Assembly: GCF_036669915.1 (NCBI RefSeq) | Contig: NC_089320.1 | Location: 9,487,233 to 9,551,232, forward strand | DNA length: 64,000 bases | DNA from: Pocillopora verrucosa | Lineage: Eukaryota; Cnidaria; Anthozoa; Scleractinia; Pocilloporidae | Direction: 5' to 3' | In this document: positions 1-14,200 of the stretch, one piece after another | How positions within the stretch are numbered: position 1 is the first letter of the stretch | Layout of the letters: each line of letters begins with the position of its first letter | Made by a program: the position numbers and the translations under genes | Notes under the pieces: generated by a model | The model's database searches: none | What the model was told of the DNA's origin: nothing | What the model saw: the letters and a program-made list of their open reading frames with translations, nothing else

Positions 1-419
1 TGCTAGTGACTTCACCCACATATCCTTAGGTGCTTCGGGACAGTAATGCAACTTAGCCGGCTTAACGTTCACTGTTGATCTGGCCGGTGAGAGTAACCGA
101 ATGCCTAAAACGTTTACAAGAGGTTCAAACATAACAAATGAAGATATACAGTCTGATCAAGTCAACTTTATAACCCTCTGTAATTTTCTCAAACCGAATG
201 TATCCCTGACAAGTCATTTCCTCGACAAGATGGAAAACTACACATATATGCTTATGTCATGATCAGTATGTAATTCTCGGGGAGTTCTCTCAACCCTTTT
301 CCTGTGACCATTTTTCTCTGTAATCTCTCCTCATTTAGTCTCAAGAGCACGAGTCCTATTTGATCAAAAACCTCTAATGACAGAGTGAATTACAAAACGC
401 ATAAAGATGACGTGCTTAC

Positions 420-870
420 CTAAGTATTTGAGATTGTATGCTTGTATTAAGATATCTTCTACACCTGCAGCGAATCCGCTGGCGTTCCTCAAGTCTAAAA
501 AGATTAGTGTCTCCACCTGATCAAACGTCAGCTCATACCAAGGTCCAGCGGAATGGAACCTGCAGTCGTTGAGACTGAGACTTTTTAATCTGCGGCAATT
601 TCCAAACAAACTTTGCAACATCTCGGAAGTTACAAGGTTCTTGTTGAGAATGAGATGCTTTCCGCTCGGTGCAAATAAAGTATTAATCAACCTCAGTATT
701 GTTTCCCCTTGCAATGATCTACAGAATGGTTCAAGATCAAGACACGACCAAAGCGAACTATCACGTGACAAGCGATACCACGCTCGACAAACGGGTGAAA
801 CTCTAAGCAGATCTCTCTGAGTGAGAAACGTAAAAACCTCTAGCCAAATGTCATCTGGTAGGATCTCCAT
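420..870 (-). CDS. F-box protein, first coding exon (partial gene)
   Basis: F-box proteins are substrate receptors of SCF (Skp1-Cul1-F-box) ubiquitin ligases. The exon opens with ATG at 870 and encodes about 150 residues. Residues 1-45 form an F-box: LPDDIWLEVFTFL, then CRAWYRLSRDSSLW. The rest has leucine-rich-repeat character (LKSLSLNDC, then LIFLDLRNASGF), so it is probably an FBXL-type protein. Reading continues to NLKYL and then meets a consensus donor, GTAAGC, at 419-414. Later exons lie beyond the left edge of the window. The start is supported by the F-box beginning at residue 2-3. The exact orthologue cannot be named from one exon. Confidence 0.8.
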
Positions 871-2181
871 TGGAAAGGTAGCTCGCCTCCACTCTCAAAT
901 TAAACTTCATGTGGAATTTTATCTTTATTGAGCGATCGTTTGTTGCGAAGAGAGGATGGGCTTGATATGTAACGATGTATTATGACGCATATAATTAGCG
1001 CGAGCATGAACTCGTTGAGTTATCCAGACCCTTGTGTTGCTATGGTGCAAACTGGCCAGATCTAGTGCGACGATTGGGCGGGTTAGCCATGGAATTCGGC
1101 TGCGAAATTCCTTTTAAAGACAAATGGAGCACTTTTTTTTTTCTTCTACGTCGATTTCCCATTGATGGAGTTCTTCCAGTAGTATCAAATTGTCTTTATG
1201 TCACAAGAAAGACAAAAAGTCACGAGGAATTTTTTCAATTCTTAACATATAAGCTAGATAAGCACTACAAGCGCAAAGAACGTTTCTTTCATCTGCGATT
1301 CTTGAGATTTTGGAATTTGTTTCTTACTTCAAGCATTTTGTTAATGGCTGCGCAGATGACTTATCTTATTTTGGAAGAATGTTATCTTAAGCTTAAGCTT
1401 AAGTCAATGGCCATATCAAACTCGTGAACGAAAGGCTTTTCACCTTATGCCGCCCCTGCTTCCTATTAGCAATCACTTCTTGGTTGTATATGCTTAAAAA
1501 CTCAAGGATACACTGCCAAAAAATTTAAGGAAATCCATTTGGACATAAATAGATAAATAAGAGAACAATAATACATAGGTAACCTAAGCTTATCCTTAAC
1601 CTTGTTTGGAAAAAGACAAAAAATAAAACATTTTGATTGTAAAATTTACAGGCTTTTAATAAAGACATTCCATGAATGAATTTATAGGTAAATATAGAAA
1701 GTATTTACATCGCAAGTCCCAGTTAGTTTCGAAAAATTTCCAGTCAGGTGGGTTTTGTCATGATCGTGACGCATTGGAAAGGGAAACAGTGAAGTTAATT
1801 AAACTTGGTTAATTTTGTTTATCTTCTTGTTTGTTGTTTGTTTGTTCGAAAATGTTAACATTCAATTTTGTTTACCTAAGTCTACCGGTTCGCAGAATCT
1901 TGGTCAGATATCTTAATAATGACTGTGTCACACAATAACTTGTCTTATAGCCCGGGTGGCCGAGTATTTCTGCTCTTGGAACCGCTTAGGATAAGCGGCA
2001 GACCTGCGTTAGCGAGTGATGTCTCTAAGGATTATTCTATTCTCTGTAAGGCTTGTACGCCTGCAGGCGATAGCACCATCCATAAAAAAACCAACTGGCC
2101 ACTCGAGCTACTTGTCTTGCGCTTAGATTTCGAGATGTTATATCATTCAATACCCCGCGTAGTGTCTCCTGCAATTAGTAA
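871..2181. other. Intergenic stretch between F-box gene and FHAD1 3' end
   Basis: I see no coding exon with credible splice sites here. Short open frames at 1032-1427 and 1919-2263 have no recognisable protein character. The region should hold the promoter of the F-box gene near 871-1000 and the transcript end of FHAD1 near 2180. No TATA box or other defined element could be assigned. Confidence 0.5.
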
Positions 2182-2187
2182 TTTATT
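2182..2187 (-). terminator. Candidate poly(A) signal of FHAD1
   Basis: AATAAA on the minus strand (TTTATT on plus), 85 bases downstream of the FHAD1 stop codon at 2274-2272. It is the first canonical hexamer after the stop. Transcript ends would be needed to confirm use. Confidence 0.5.
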
Positions 2188-2271
2188 CAGGATTGCCTCA
2201 ATCGTTCTAGAGGAGGCATTTTACGACGGGAACCAGGACAACATGACGTCGTATCAGAGTTAGTGTGATCG

Positions 2272-5200
2272 TTATTCATCATAGTCCAAAATAGCGCTGT
2301 CCTCACTCTGAGCGCTTCGAGCACTTGTCAAATTCTGAAACAGAACACAAATGATGTTTAAGAGATGTTCCCTTGCTAAGACAATGCCACATTTCTCTCG
2401 GGTCTCTCTATGATGTCTCTCTTGTTAATCTTTAATCCAAACCATTCACTTACCTGTTGCCACCACGTACACCTCAGCATAAAACCATCAATATTAAGTT
2501 TTCTCGTACAATTACAACCCTGTCCCACACTTTGAGGGTCACTTTGGATCACTTTGGATGAGGGTCACTGTGCCGTTCTATGAGGTGGCAATACAGATGG
2601 AAATAAACCACAGGAGCCGAGGAAATGAGCGGTGGAATTCCTCCTTCTTGTTCCTCGCTTGTAATCTCATATGCTTAAAATCTTAATTTCTCTCAGAGAT
2701 AGCTGTAACACGCACTTCTCGCCAATGTGACATGGTAAGAACAATTTTACAAAAAATTGAACAGAGATGAACCGTGGGGCACAACTGAGCCGGCAGTACT
2801 TACCCGAGTTGACTCCAGCAGTTGCAACTTGACAGCGGTCTCGTTCAATTCTCGGTCAGCGGACATCAATTCCTGTAATAAATCAGTAGTAAATATAATG
2901 ATACAGTGTAGCAGAAAAATAATGACGCAAGGACAAGAGAGGCTCTTCAACATTCGCAAACGAAAAGGCGTATTAATCTTTTTCTCTCTGGGAACAGAAG
3001 TCCTTATTAGACGCTTTAATAATCATTCTCGCAGAGGGTGATTTGGTGTGTACGAAAGATGTTCGCCTTCAGTATTCAGTGTTCGGAGTGTTACATGGTG
3101 TACTTCACATTTATGACAATTACATTCAAATCAAGCAATTTCTGCACTTGAAAATTCACCATAATCAGCACTAATTTGAAATTGAAGGTGGCTTCCTAAC
3201 TTTGACCTTACATATAATAATCAAGTATATTTGAACGGAACAGCGAAAATAATTCTAAACACGGATTTGACAAAATGAATGAACTTGCCCCGAATCAGTT
3301 TCTTGCAAATGGCGTACAGAAACAAAGACAACAACTAAACTAAAGTAGAAAACAGACAAACTGCAGTATTACCTTTTTCAACGATTCTATTTCGTAATTT
3401 TTCCTTTTCAGTTTCTCTGCAGCCTTTTTCTTTTTGAGTTCTTCCTACAAATAGGAAAACAGCATACTAAAAGTTAAAAGCGAAATAGTCAAAGGCGCTT
3501 AAAGTTTACATACTGAGTTCTTCGAATCGGATAACCTTGCTTAATGCATTTTAAAACATTTAAAGAGCTTTCTTAAAGTTAAGACCTCACTGACTTTATC
3601 AAATAAAAGGTCATTTCCAAGCACTACGCAAGTCAAGTTACCTTATAACGCGTATGCTCGTCTACATAGCAACTATGCGTCGACTTCCTTGTGTCTCTTT
3701 CATCCATGTCCATCGCAAATTTCTGTTAGCAAGGAGAATACATGATGTCAGTTGGTCCAGTAACTAAATTGTGTTAAGCTTCGTTTACATGTCCTATGTT
3801 TTTGTCCAATAACCATTCAAACTGTGGTGAAGTGAATAGGGTCTGGCAACATAGTTTATTATTACTGTATCATAACTAATGTACTTGACCATTGGGCCCC
3901 GTTTTGGCAAACATAGTTAAAAGAGGGGTTGCTCAGTTGTTTTTCCGTCAATTCTGCGACCTAAAGCTTACCTTTCTTTCCTTTAAACAGACATTTAGCC
4001 TCCGCTGTTGATCCAAATCTTCCCTTAGTCTGCTCATGGACGCTCTCAAATAAGAAATTTCTTCTTGGCGATTTCGAACATCCATCTGCAAAATTTGAAA
4101 TAAAAAGTAATTGCAGTAACTCAATTTTTCGAGGGGGGGAGTGGGGGGAGGGGGAGGGGGAGTGGGGGGAGGGGGAGAGGGAGTGGGGGGAGGGGGAGAG
4201 GGAGTGGGGGGAGGGGGAGAGGGAAGGGAGGGGAAGTGTGGGGAGGGGGAAGGGGAGTGGGGGGGAGGGGGGTGAGGGGGGCAGGTGGAGGAAGGAAGGA
4301 ATGAGAAGAGTTCAAAGCTCAACTGACAGAACCAAAATATGGCTAACTTGCGATTGTTTGGGTACACCATAACGGTCACGGCAGTGACAACATGTCAACT
4401 GCTCAACGTAGTAATCCGAAATCTAAACTTTGTAAATCTCTAACCACCTCAGAGAGAATTATCTCTCTGCATATCAGTTGTTGCAATCTTAATATGGAAA
4501 TAGGCATTGTGGTCCTTTTTTTTAACAAGGGCTACAAACTGTATGTAATCAAGGGAGGACGTAACTTAGAATGAGGTTTTACCTTCAAGCCTGATGCCTC
4601 TGCCGTCTTCTGTCCAGCAACAGTCTCACTATCCCTACAAAGCAGAAATCTCTTCGTTAACAAGACAACATTGAGATGTACAGATCCCGCAACATAGATG
4701 ATTTGACCTGACCAACTCTTTATCTGGGGTATTCACGGTTTAGGATATTAATAGTATTAAACGAGGTTGGTGAGAAATTACCCGTTTGAAATTTAATTAA
4801 ATGAGTTCCTACCGCGCGAAAAGTTTGTTGCCATTTTTTTTTCTCGAGAGCGAGACACGCAAAGGTATGTTTCACCTTTGTTGATGAACTCAGAGTTTAG
4901 AAAAGTTTTAAAGGCTATCGTTCAAAACCTCGAAGTGAATATTTATCTCACCTAAGATGGACAAGGTCGTCCTCGTATGACCCTAGCAACTGGATTTTTC
5001 GCTCCATTCGTTCGTACATTTGTTGGATTTTAGAAACCATCAACTCCACGGCCTAAAGAGAAATGGAATGACGTTAGATGTTGCTCAATGAAGTTGCCTG
5101 CAACTTTTTTACTCCTACCCAATCCAACCTCTTTATCTTATACGGATTACAAAAGATTAATTAGGTTTGTATTGTGAGAATAGGACAATGCGTACGATCC

Positions 5201-8200
5201 AATTGAAAGGGGGAGGGGAGAGATAGTATGTACTGCAATTAAAGTAACGTACGGTGCACAAAATCAAGCACAAATCACAACACTGTCTGGTTACTTAATA
5301 AAAAAAAATGTTCTTCAGTCAAGAATCACTTCATCTCATCGGTAAAAACTCAAAATACAATCTGTGAGTTCTACTGTCGTGCTCCTTGTCACGTCCTCTC
5401 TTATGTTTTCTTGTATTTCAGTGTGAACACCTTTGTGTTTTCACCCCCAGGAAAGCCTAATAATTGACACAATCGTTTGCTTCCTCTTTCTATTTGGCTT
5501 TGGTAGATTAAATAAAATGAATCAGCCCTGTCGTGTGGGCCTAACTTTTATCCTTTAATCCACTTGGCTGGTATACATTTGGATTGGCTGTAGATCAGAA
5601 CATTAACTTAGGAATAATTATAAGTCTTTGAACAATTGCCCGTAAGTCAGGAGACAGTCTCAGTTGTTTCGTCAGAAGCTAACAGAGCACCTCAAGAAAA
5701 GTTGATAACTAGCCCTAGCTCACATAAGACCGCACAACAGATATCTTTCCCGTGAACACAGCAAGGCTTAGAACATAGGCCAGGGGCGAGATAGCAAAGA
5801 CTCAATTGCAGTTTCTGGAATACCTTTGTCCTATCAAGTTCCAATCTCTCTCGTTCCTCCACGGGTAGATGAGCCATCGAGCGGCAGCCTGGGACCGGAT
5901 CAATCTCCAGAAGGGCTCCGAGTGAACGAGCCAGCTTAAGGTACTAGGACAAGCAGTACGACATTAAGAACAGTAAGATATAACGAAATAAACTTGGAAG
6001 TATATCATCATGACAACAAAATTTCAAAACACATTCACTGCAACAAAAACAATAATAATAATATATATATAAAAAAAAAACAAATATCTAAATAAATAAG
6101 CAAAGGTAGTTGCATATGCAAAGTAAGTGTCAAGGCATTTGAGGAAGTTTACTATATCATCTACGTACAAAATAAGTAAAGCAACAAGCTTTCACCTGCT
6201 AATAAATCAACTAACCGTTTTCTCGCTGAGATCCAACGCTTCCTTAGTTTGTCTATGAGCACCTTTCTCTCCGTCTGTCTCAGCCAAGCTGGCTGAAGCT
6301 TGCTCACGACGAAGACGCAGCTATTGTGGAGAAATGAAAGATGTTTATGAAAAATGAATAATGATAAAGGAAGTGTATTCAACACTGCTAAACATGGTTA
6401 ACAAATGTCAAATAGTTTGTTCGTTGACGTGTGCTGGGAGTAATAGTGACTTTGTCTTAACCTTTATATATGTCCATCAAGTTAGTTGTGTTATAACGAG
6501 GGCCTTATAATCCACTGTCTACCTCGAAAAATTATTCCAAACCAGAACAGCAAAGAGGGTTTGCAATGTGGGTCTATCTCAGTAAAAAAATTAAACTTCG
6601 CTAAACAAAACTCCAACAGAAACTAAAAATTATACTATGTTCTGGTTTTAAAATGAAGCATATCGCAGCAAATTTAAGCGTCTGTAGCACGTACCTCAGC
6701 ATGCATTTCACCCTCACTCTTGTGATAATCTTCCTCTTGAGAGGCCAGTTTCGCTCTAAGTTCACTGACTTCCTTCTTGAGAGCTACAATCTGCTGTAAA
6801 GCTTGCTCATGGCTTGGAACTTTGAAGAAACAACATTAGTTAGAAAATCTGTATTCAACATAGGGAGGAATGTTTATATGTTTTTCTTTCATCGTGCTTT
6901 ACATTTTTCAGACCAATTGTCAAATAGACCATACTGAAACTCGATTAAAAGTCTTTCAATTAAAGGGCTTTGAAGGTATTCAACCGCGGATCAGCTTATA
7001 ATTGATCTCTTAGCACGTGTTCTTATCAAATCCAGGTGATTGTCATTGTGTCGGTTCTGAAAAAGTTTATTTTCACAACACCTAAAAGCCTAATTATGTG
7101 TAACAAATTATGATTTTGTGTTTCATGCCACTTACGAGGTGGTTTCAGTTGTTCCAGTGTTTTTGTTCGATCTCTTAGGTCCGCTAGAGCCTCCTTTTGT
7201 CTAGTTATAATCAGATCATGTCGTTCTCCTCGGCACCGAAGACCTTGGGCGTGTAAATCACTTATCTTGAAATTCTACGACAAAGGACGCAAACTTAAGA
7301 TCAGTCTAAATAACACCGGCGATGAGCTGTACTTCATTATCCTCCTTCCTCACTCGCACAACAATAAAATTTCATGTATGAAATGCTTTTTCGGTCGTCA
7401 CGTAAAAATCGTCTTAGATTTCGAAGAAATTCAGCGGAGTTCATCTACTAAAAGTGAAAGTCAAAGCGAAATCTTGAAATGAATGAAATATTTGCTTAGA
7501 AGCAACAAAGATTCGCTACACGTATCTAATGATGAAATTGCGTGACACGTTAAATCCACTGAAATCTGCTGACATAAACAATATAAACCATGACGTTGGG
7601 TCAACCATTGCCTGCGACGACAGACATAGAGTAAATAAACGGGGCTAATATAAATCGGTTTGCAAGCTTTTTTAAAGTAAACTTCTGCAGGGAGAGAAAA
7701 AAAAAAGGACACCACACAATCACACACACACATTAAAAAACCCATGCAACTCAGCACAAGAAGACCAAATGCAACGCAATAAATAGAGGGAGCGTTAGAC
7801 AGTTTTGTTGTCACCTCTTTCTCCATCATTTGTAATTTCTTCTCTTGCTCTTCAATCTGTGTTCCCAGTTTTTCCTTGTACTGCACTAATTCAGTTCCTT
7901 GCTTGGTTGCATCTCGCTTTTGCTTTAATAACGCCTGTGAATACAATAACTGAGTTGAACAAGAGAAACACAGCAACAGTGACCAAAACTGTACAATATC
8001 TGATTGAACTACTCATAGCCGCAATTTCCCGATTACTGGTTTCCGGAATTTACATGGATTCACTGGATGAAACCTGGAGACACCGGGTTTTAGAAAATTT
8101 CCAATACAGCTGATACAAGTGCTTTCAAATTGATAGCTGATTGCCGGTAACTAGAGAAATAATATATTCCACCTTTCAATCTGAACGCTGTCGATGGATC

Positions 8201-11200
8201 AGCGAAAGCTGGACAAAGGTGCGAGCCCTCGGACACTCACTAACCTTTTGTTGTTCAGTGAGTTTATCCTCTCTTGAATTGATCTCTTTTTGCTGCTCAT
8301 CCACTAATGCAGACAGCTGAACTAATTGTTTTCTCTGTTCCTCCAGCTCGTTGTCCTGCTCTTTAATTCGTTCCTCGTATTGTTCAAGTTTTTGTTTTTG
8401 TTTGTCACTTAGTTCACCAGCCATGTCTGACATGCGTGCTGCAGCTCCTGCAAGATCCCGCCTCAGAGCCTGTACGACATCTCCTTGGCTCTCTGCTTCT
8501 TTCTTTGTTTGTGCTGCTTCACGTCTGGAAAATGATTACAAAACGATTTAGCCCCCAAACAAATCATAATTGAGCCCTCCGACATCCTAAGCATTACAGT
8601 CAAAATGTGTTGCGTACGCATGTTTGAGATTAACATTTTATCTACTTTCCTTCACCAAAAACAATATCTGAATCATTTTACGAAAGGATGGAAGACATTT
8701 AAGAAGCAGGAGATGAACCTGTTACAATGAATATCACTCTGTTTGCAGAGTTTTATCAAGAGGATATAAATGGTTCGGGCCATTATACTCCGTTGGCATT
8801 TCAAAGAATTCCAATACACAGAACAAACAACTGTCAGTCAACAAGACTTCAGCTGTTTTCCTTCTGTTTCCACACTCGAACATTATTCAGCTGAAGCAAG
8901 AGAGATGTCTGTTATTAAATTAAGACAGCCCCAAACTTCCAAAGGTTTTTCTTCCCCAGTTCTCCAAAAACTTCATATTAGTACTTTTAGAGTATAGATA
9001 TCTAGATACCTAAGAAGTAAAACTAGTTGCTCTAATTTATAGACATCAGACTGAAGTGTGGCTTCTACACTAGTCTGGGGCACAGTCTCCGTCTCAACTG
9101 ATCTTGTTTGTGGCTTTGGATCTTTTCTTGGAGACTGAGGTCTGGAGGAACTAGCTAGTTCTTTCTTTGGAGAGCTGGGTCGAGAGGCTTCTTTGCGTGG
9201 AGAAGATGGTCGGCTCTTACCTGTAATAAGGACAGGGAAACAAACTCATGAATTGTTTTAGTCACACTAGCCACACAGACTATATGAACAACTTGTGGGA
9301 CTTTTATATACTCCTAACACAAAGTACACACTATACTCCCAATCCTAAGAATGTCCGTTTTTTTCTTTTTCTAAAAAATTCAAATCACTTTTTCTCAGCT
9401 GAAAGAGCAGAACACAAAAGCAACAAAACTACTATCCTCCCTGCCTATCACTCCTCGCTCAATTCATTTAAAGCGTCCTCATGATCGGAACAAAGCTGTT
9501 CGAGAAAATAAAGTGCGTTGCACAATCAACCTTTGAGAATTTTTTTTTTGACATTTCGATACTGTTTCTGTCGGTAATGTGTTCGTTTTTAATCCAAGAT
9601 ATTGACATGCAAACAACATCAAACACTAGCTATTTCATGTACCAAGACTGCAAACGTGAACACAGCATTGACAGTAATGAAAATAAAACAGCAGCAGGAA
9701 CAACAATCATCAGGGTGAAAACACTGATCATTGAACACATTCACCAATAAGAAAAGTAGGCACCTTAATGAAAATCTCGATTAACAACTACCTTGTACAG
9801 CCTTTTCACACACACCCCTGGCATTAATTGAAACCAATTTGATATTTTCATCTTTTCGAAGAGTTCAATTTAGGATCACCCGAGCTAATCTAGATTTCGT
9901 GTCTAAACAGCTTTCTAGCGCAATTACTACTAGGTGGATGACAAAAGCGCACAGTAAAACGTTTTTTTCTTGACTACATCAGAAAATGCAACGCATGGTT
10001 AATCAAGGAATGCTGACTATAATCTGAACAAACACTTACGATGATGCTTTTAGCTGGCATCCAACGAAAACAAACAAAACAGAGTCATCAAAAGTACGGA
10101 AAACTATTTGCAACTAAATTTAGCAGCGCTATTTTTAGCGCTTTGGTTGGTAATTTATTATGACTGACAGAGGTAAATACTTACCAGTCATTTGTTTGGC
10201 ATACATTGCCTCTTGCTCCAGCTGTCGATTCTGCCTCGTCAGACGCAACAATCTTTCTTCCATTGCCACGATTGTGACAGCGTGTTGCCGAGTTTGCTCC
10301 TACAAGCCAAAGTAAATTTCACTCGGTTGGAGTCAAACTTAAACAGGCCTCCTCTTTTTAAGTTAAGTCGTGGGAATAAAAAGACATTTAAAACATGACA
10401 GTTTGCAAGCGGAAGCCAACTAGTGATGAGAAAAACCCAAATCAAATAACGTTGCATTGTAAAGCTCTTCTGTGATGCCGCAAACACAGATCAGTTCTGG
10501 GACTGATGGAAAGTCTATATTACCCAAGTTACCTTGAAAGAAGCAACTTCTTCTTCTTTGTAATTTGTTAATTCCTCCTTTTCACGTTCAACACGAGCCA
10601 GCTGTTCTTTGTACGCAGCGGTTTGCTCTTGAAGCTGGGATCGCAAATGATTCTGGTGGAAAAATCGCCATTGTTTTGAGTAGTTAAATCTAAACGGTTT
10701 TCAAATTTCACTTTTTCAATATACATGTTAACTCTTCAAGGGCATTTGAAAAGCACATCAAAAAGTCATCCTTGTCAAAGAGAGTTTTCACATGCTCTTC
10801 AACTGGTTCTTGATGCCTAATCTTGTGCTCACGCATGTGCTTAGGAGCCAGGAAGGCGATTTGCAACAGAAGGCGACTTCACGTTCCATAGATTTCTGCA
10901 AGTGAAATCCATTATTTCCTTTGAACAGTTTTCAGAACCTTAACTTCGAGTGCGTGTGTGTGCTGTGAATGTTTAACTCTCGACAATTTGCTTCAACGTT
11001 TCATTATTCTCGAGAGGAGAAAAATTATCCAAAAAGTAGTTTCCGAAAGAGCATGGGCTAATCTACTCTCTAATACTCTACTCCTGTTTTCGTCCGTCTT
11101 ATGTAAGTGAAGTGGGAGATTCTGAAGTTATGTTTCTACCTAAGATTACTGACACACCGTAAATTACCATGACCTGCTTTTGAGAAATACTACACAGAAG

Positions 11201-14200
11201 AGAAGTGGCAAATATTTCACTCAGTGCTCAGTACGAACACATCAGAGAACTTCATGGCATAGTCGTGAATGACGGCACTCACCTCTGTTTCTTTCGCTCT
11301 CTGTAATCCATCTTTCGCTTGTTCATATTGAGATTTGGTTGTTGCTAAGGCAACACGGTGATTTTCCAACTCTTTCTGACGATCATTCAGCAGCTGCAAG
11401 GAGACCGTGCCCAATTAAACAAAGAAAGGCGCCGTGCTACTAACCTCATGCAGGAAAGTATACTGTGTGCGCTGTAAGCAAACTACGTACACCATAAACT
11501 CAGAAGTAAACAGAAAGAAATTGCCAAGACTGTTGTTGTTGACATTACTAAAAGCAAGGACAATTACAATTATCTAGCTTAAATTACAATTCATCTTTCG
11601 GAAATGTAAAATGCACCCAACTAGGCAGACGAATACGCCCTCAGTTTTCAGTATGTTGCTCATAAACTCCCACACTTTCGTGCAGTAACACTCTCGCTGT
11701 GGAAACTTTCTAACCTGTTGTAACTGTGTAACGCTTCCATGCTGTGATTCCATGATTCTCCTTTCTGCATCTACTGCTGCTTGTATTCTTTCCCGTTCCT
11801 TTAGTTTGTATTCCTGGATCATTTCATGTTGTTTTTCGTCTTCTTCTGACCTGACCTCAGCCACTGCCCTTGATATATGTTTTTCTTCCTCTCTCTTCAT
11901 GTCTTCTCGTAATTTAATCATCACTTCTTGGTGAGTTTCTTCCATTTCAGCAATTCTGAAATAGCATCACAAGAGTGGAAAAGTACATATGTTGTGGCCC
12001 AAGGTTTTTCCCAGTTTGAAATTCTTACTACCACCTTCATTTTAACTTTCTTTGTTTTAGATCATGATGAAGTATATGAGAACGAGTTATGAAGTAGGGC
12101 TAACGCTCAAAACGTCAGCTTTTAAACCCTTTACGGTGGCCAATTTACGTTATCAACTCAGTTGATAACACTAAATTACTCGGTTATACTCTCCCTCCCA
12201 CGCAGCACCACAGTTTCTATAGAAACTTATCCCTTTATGAGGAATACAATATCAATATTGGTGGAAGCTTTTTACATCAAAAATAAAATTAAACTAATTC
12301 ACATACATTCACGACTAACCCTTACAATACGTGTTCAAAGATTAATATTTTTGTCGAAGACACCGGCATATCCAGATGAACCAACCTGAGTCTCAGTGCT
12401 CCACACGGGAATCGAACATAATATGTTCCGGTTAATAGTTCAGATACTATCACTAAACTTAAAAAGACTCTCTCAGCTTTATATCTATTTTTCCTCATTA
12501 ATTAAGGGATAGATCGCCCTTACTTTCCCTTGAGCTTTCGACATTCTTCCTTCTGATCTCGCAGTTGACGACACATATCTTCTACGCTAACAGAGGTTTC
12601 TGAAAAGAAATGAAACCCAAATGATAGGCACATTACATGCGAAACAAATATCAACTCTATATACTGTCAAGACGAATGTTCATAATATTCTACATGTACA
12701 AAAAAATTGGCCAATACATCATCGTTTGAAATTCGTGAAAATAACTGTGTTTTCTTTGGTCGATGGTTCGGAGCGGTTTAAGTTTTTAGGCGCACAAGGA
12801 CCCCAAAGCAATACTAAACATTATTGGTGCAAAAGTGCAATGTACTCACCAGAATCACAATCATCTGCTGCATTCTTCAAAGCTTCTTCCGCCTTCTGTT
12901 GCCAAGCACACTCATCGGACAGCATTTTACAAACGAAATCCTACCCACAGTAACAGCAACACAGTTAGAATTTCATTGAGACTTTGAGAGAACTCGGAGC
13001 CCTCCGTTGCAATTTTGGCAACACGCTTTCAAACAAATGTAAAATCGATATGTTGTGTTATATAACCTATCGCACCTTAATCCAAGAAAGAGAATCATGC
13101 GTTGTTAGTTCCTCGACTAAGTTAAGCTCTTCTTCCAGAGAATTACATGATCGACCGGATTTCCACAACCGTTTCTAAAGATGAGAAATGCAAAACATCG
13201 TCAAAACATTACTTACGTCACCAGAAACCACCCAGCTACAGGTTTAAGTCCATTTCTCTCTACCAACCCACCCCCCACCCCGTTCGGAGTGATCTGAATC
13301 ATTTCAGAACCTCTTCTTCTCACAGGTTGCCACCCCTATATTCAACATATCTGACGCGGTACGTAGAGGTCAATGAACACTGAAGTCAAAATATCTTACC
13401 GCCATGCCGTCTAAATGTTTCCGCATTTCTCCGATAGAATCCTTGAAATCCTTATCTTGTGCTTCTTTCTAAAACAAGACATCATATATGTAATACGACT
13501 GATTCAAATTTCTTTGAAAATGCACTAATGATCCGTGACAAGCTCTGTTGCGATAAACAGATCAGCTTAGCACTCTAAGTATGGCAGGTTTTCTGAAATA
13601 TACAGAGAATTACCTTAGTATTTCGTTACGGATAAAACAAAAACAGTTTTGAAACTTCAGTCTTAAAGCATAAAGCTTTACTAATCTGGGTGCATGTAGC
13701 AAGGGCATCCTCTACTTATCAGTAATGGTAAAAAATACTGAAACCGTAACAAGAGTAACAAACATTATTGTTACAGCAGCAATATTCTACTAGGAACGTC
13801 TCCATTATCAAAAATTCATTTAAATCAAGAAATTATTATTTCGTCCATTATACATTATATGGTAAATTGCCACGAAATAACCGGTCAGGACTTTACTATT
13901 TTTATTGGCCTCAGCTCGAGGCAGTTGGAAAGTTTTTCATTTTTTTTTCTTCCGGTTCATCAGTTTGATTGCTGGTTTAAGTTGTCTGGTTTTTGACTTA
14001 AGTAATAGGATTCAGTTTACCTCGCTTTCTGAACTGGCATACTGCTTTATCTCTTCCACCAAGGAAAGTTTCTCTTGAGTCAACTGTCTAACGTGATCAA
14101 GTAGTTCATCATCGTCCAATTCATGATCAACTGTTCTCGGAATCCCACCGCTAAATGTATACTCTATCAATTTCCGCCGGAAACGATCAAACTACGAGAG

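Noticed and set aside
1032..1427. 131-residue plus-strand frame
   Set aside because: No recognisable domain, no splice or promoter context and no homology that I can see; chance length in AT-rich DNA.
2454..2480. Extra short FHAD1 exon ending at a GTAAGT donor
   Set aside because: The sequence from an ATG to this donor is tempting, but the junction from 2804 to the acceptor at 2335 is in frame and ends naturally, so no extra exon is needed.
3948..4379. Proline-rich protein frame
   Set aside because: Only its right part (3972-4085) is a real FHAD1 exon; the proline-rich part is translation of the intronic G/C-rich repeat.
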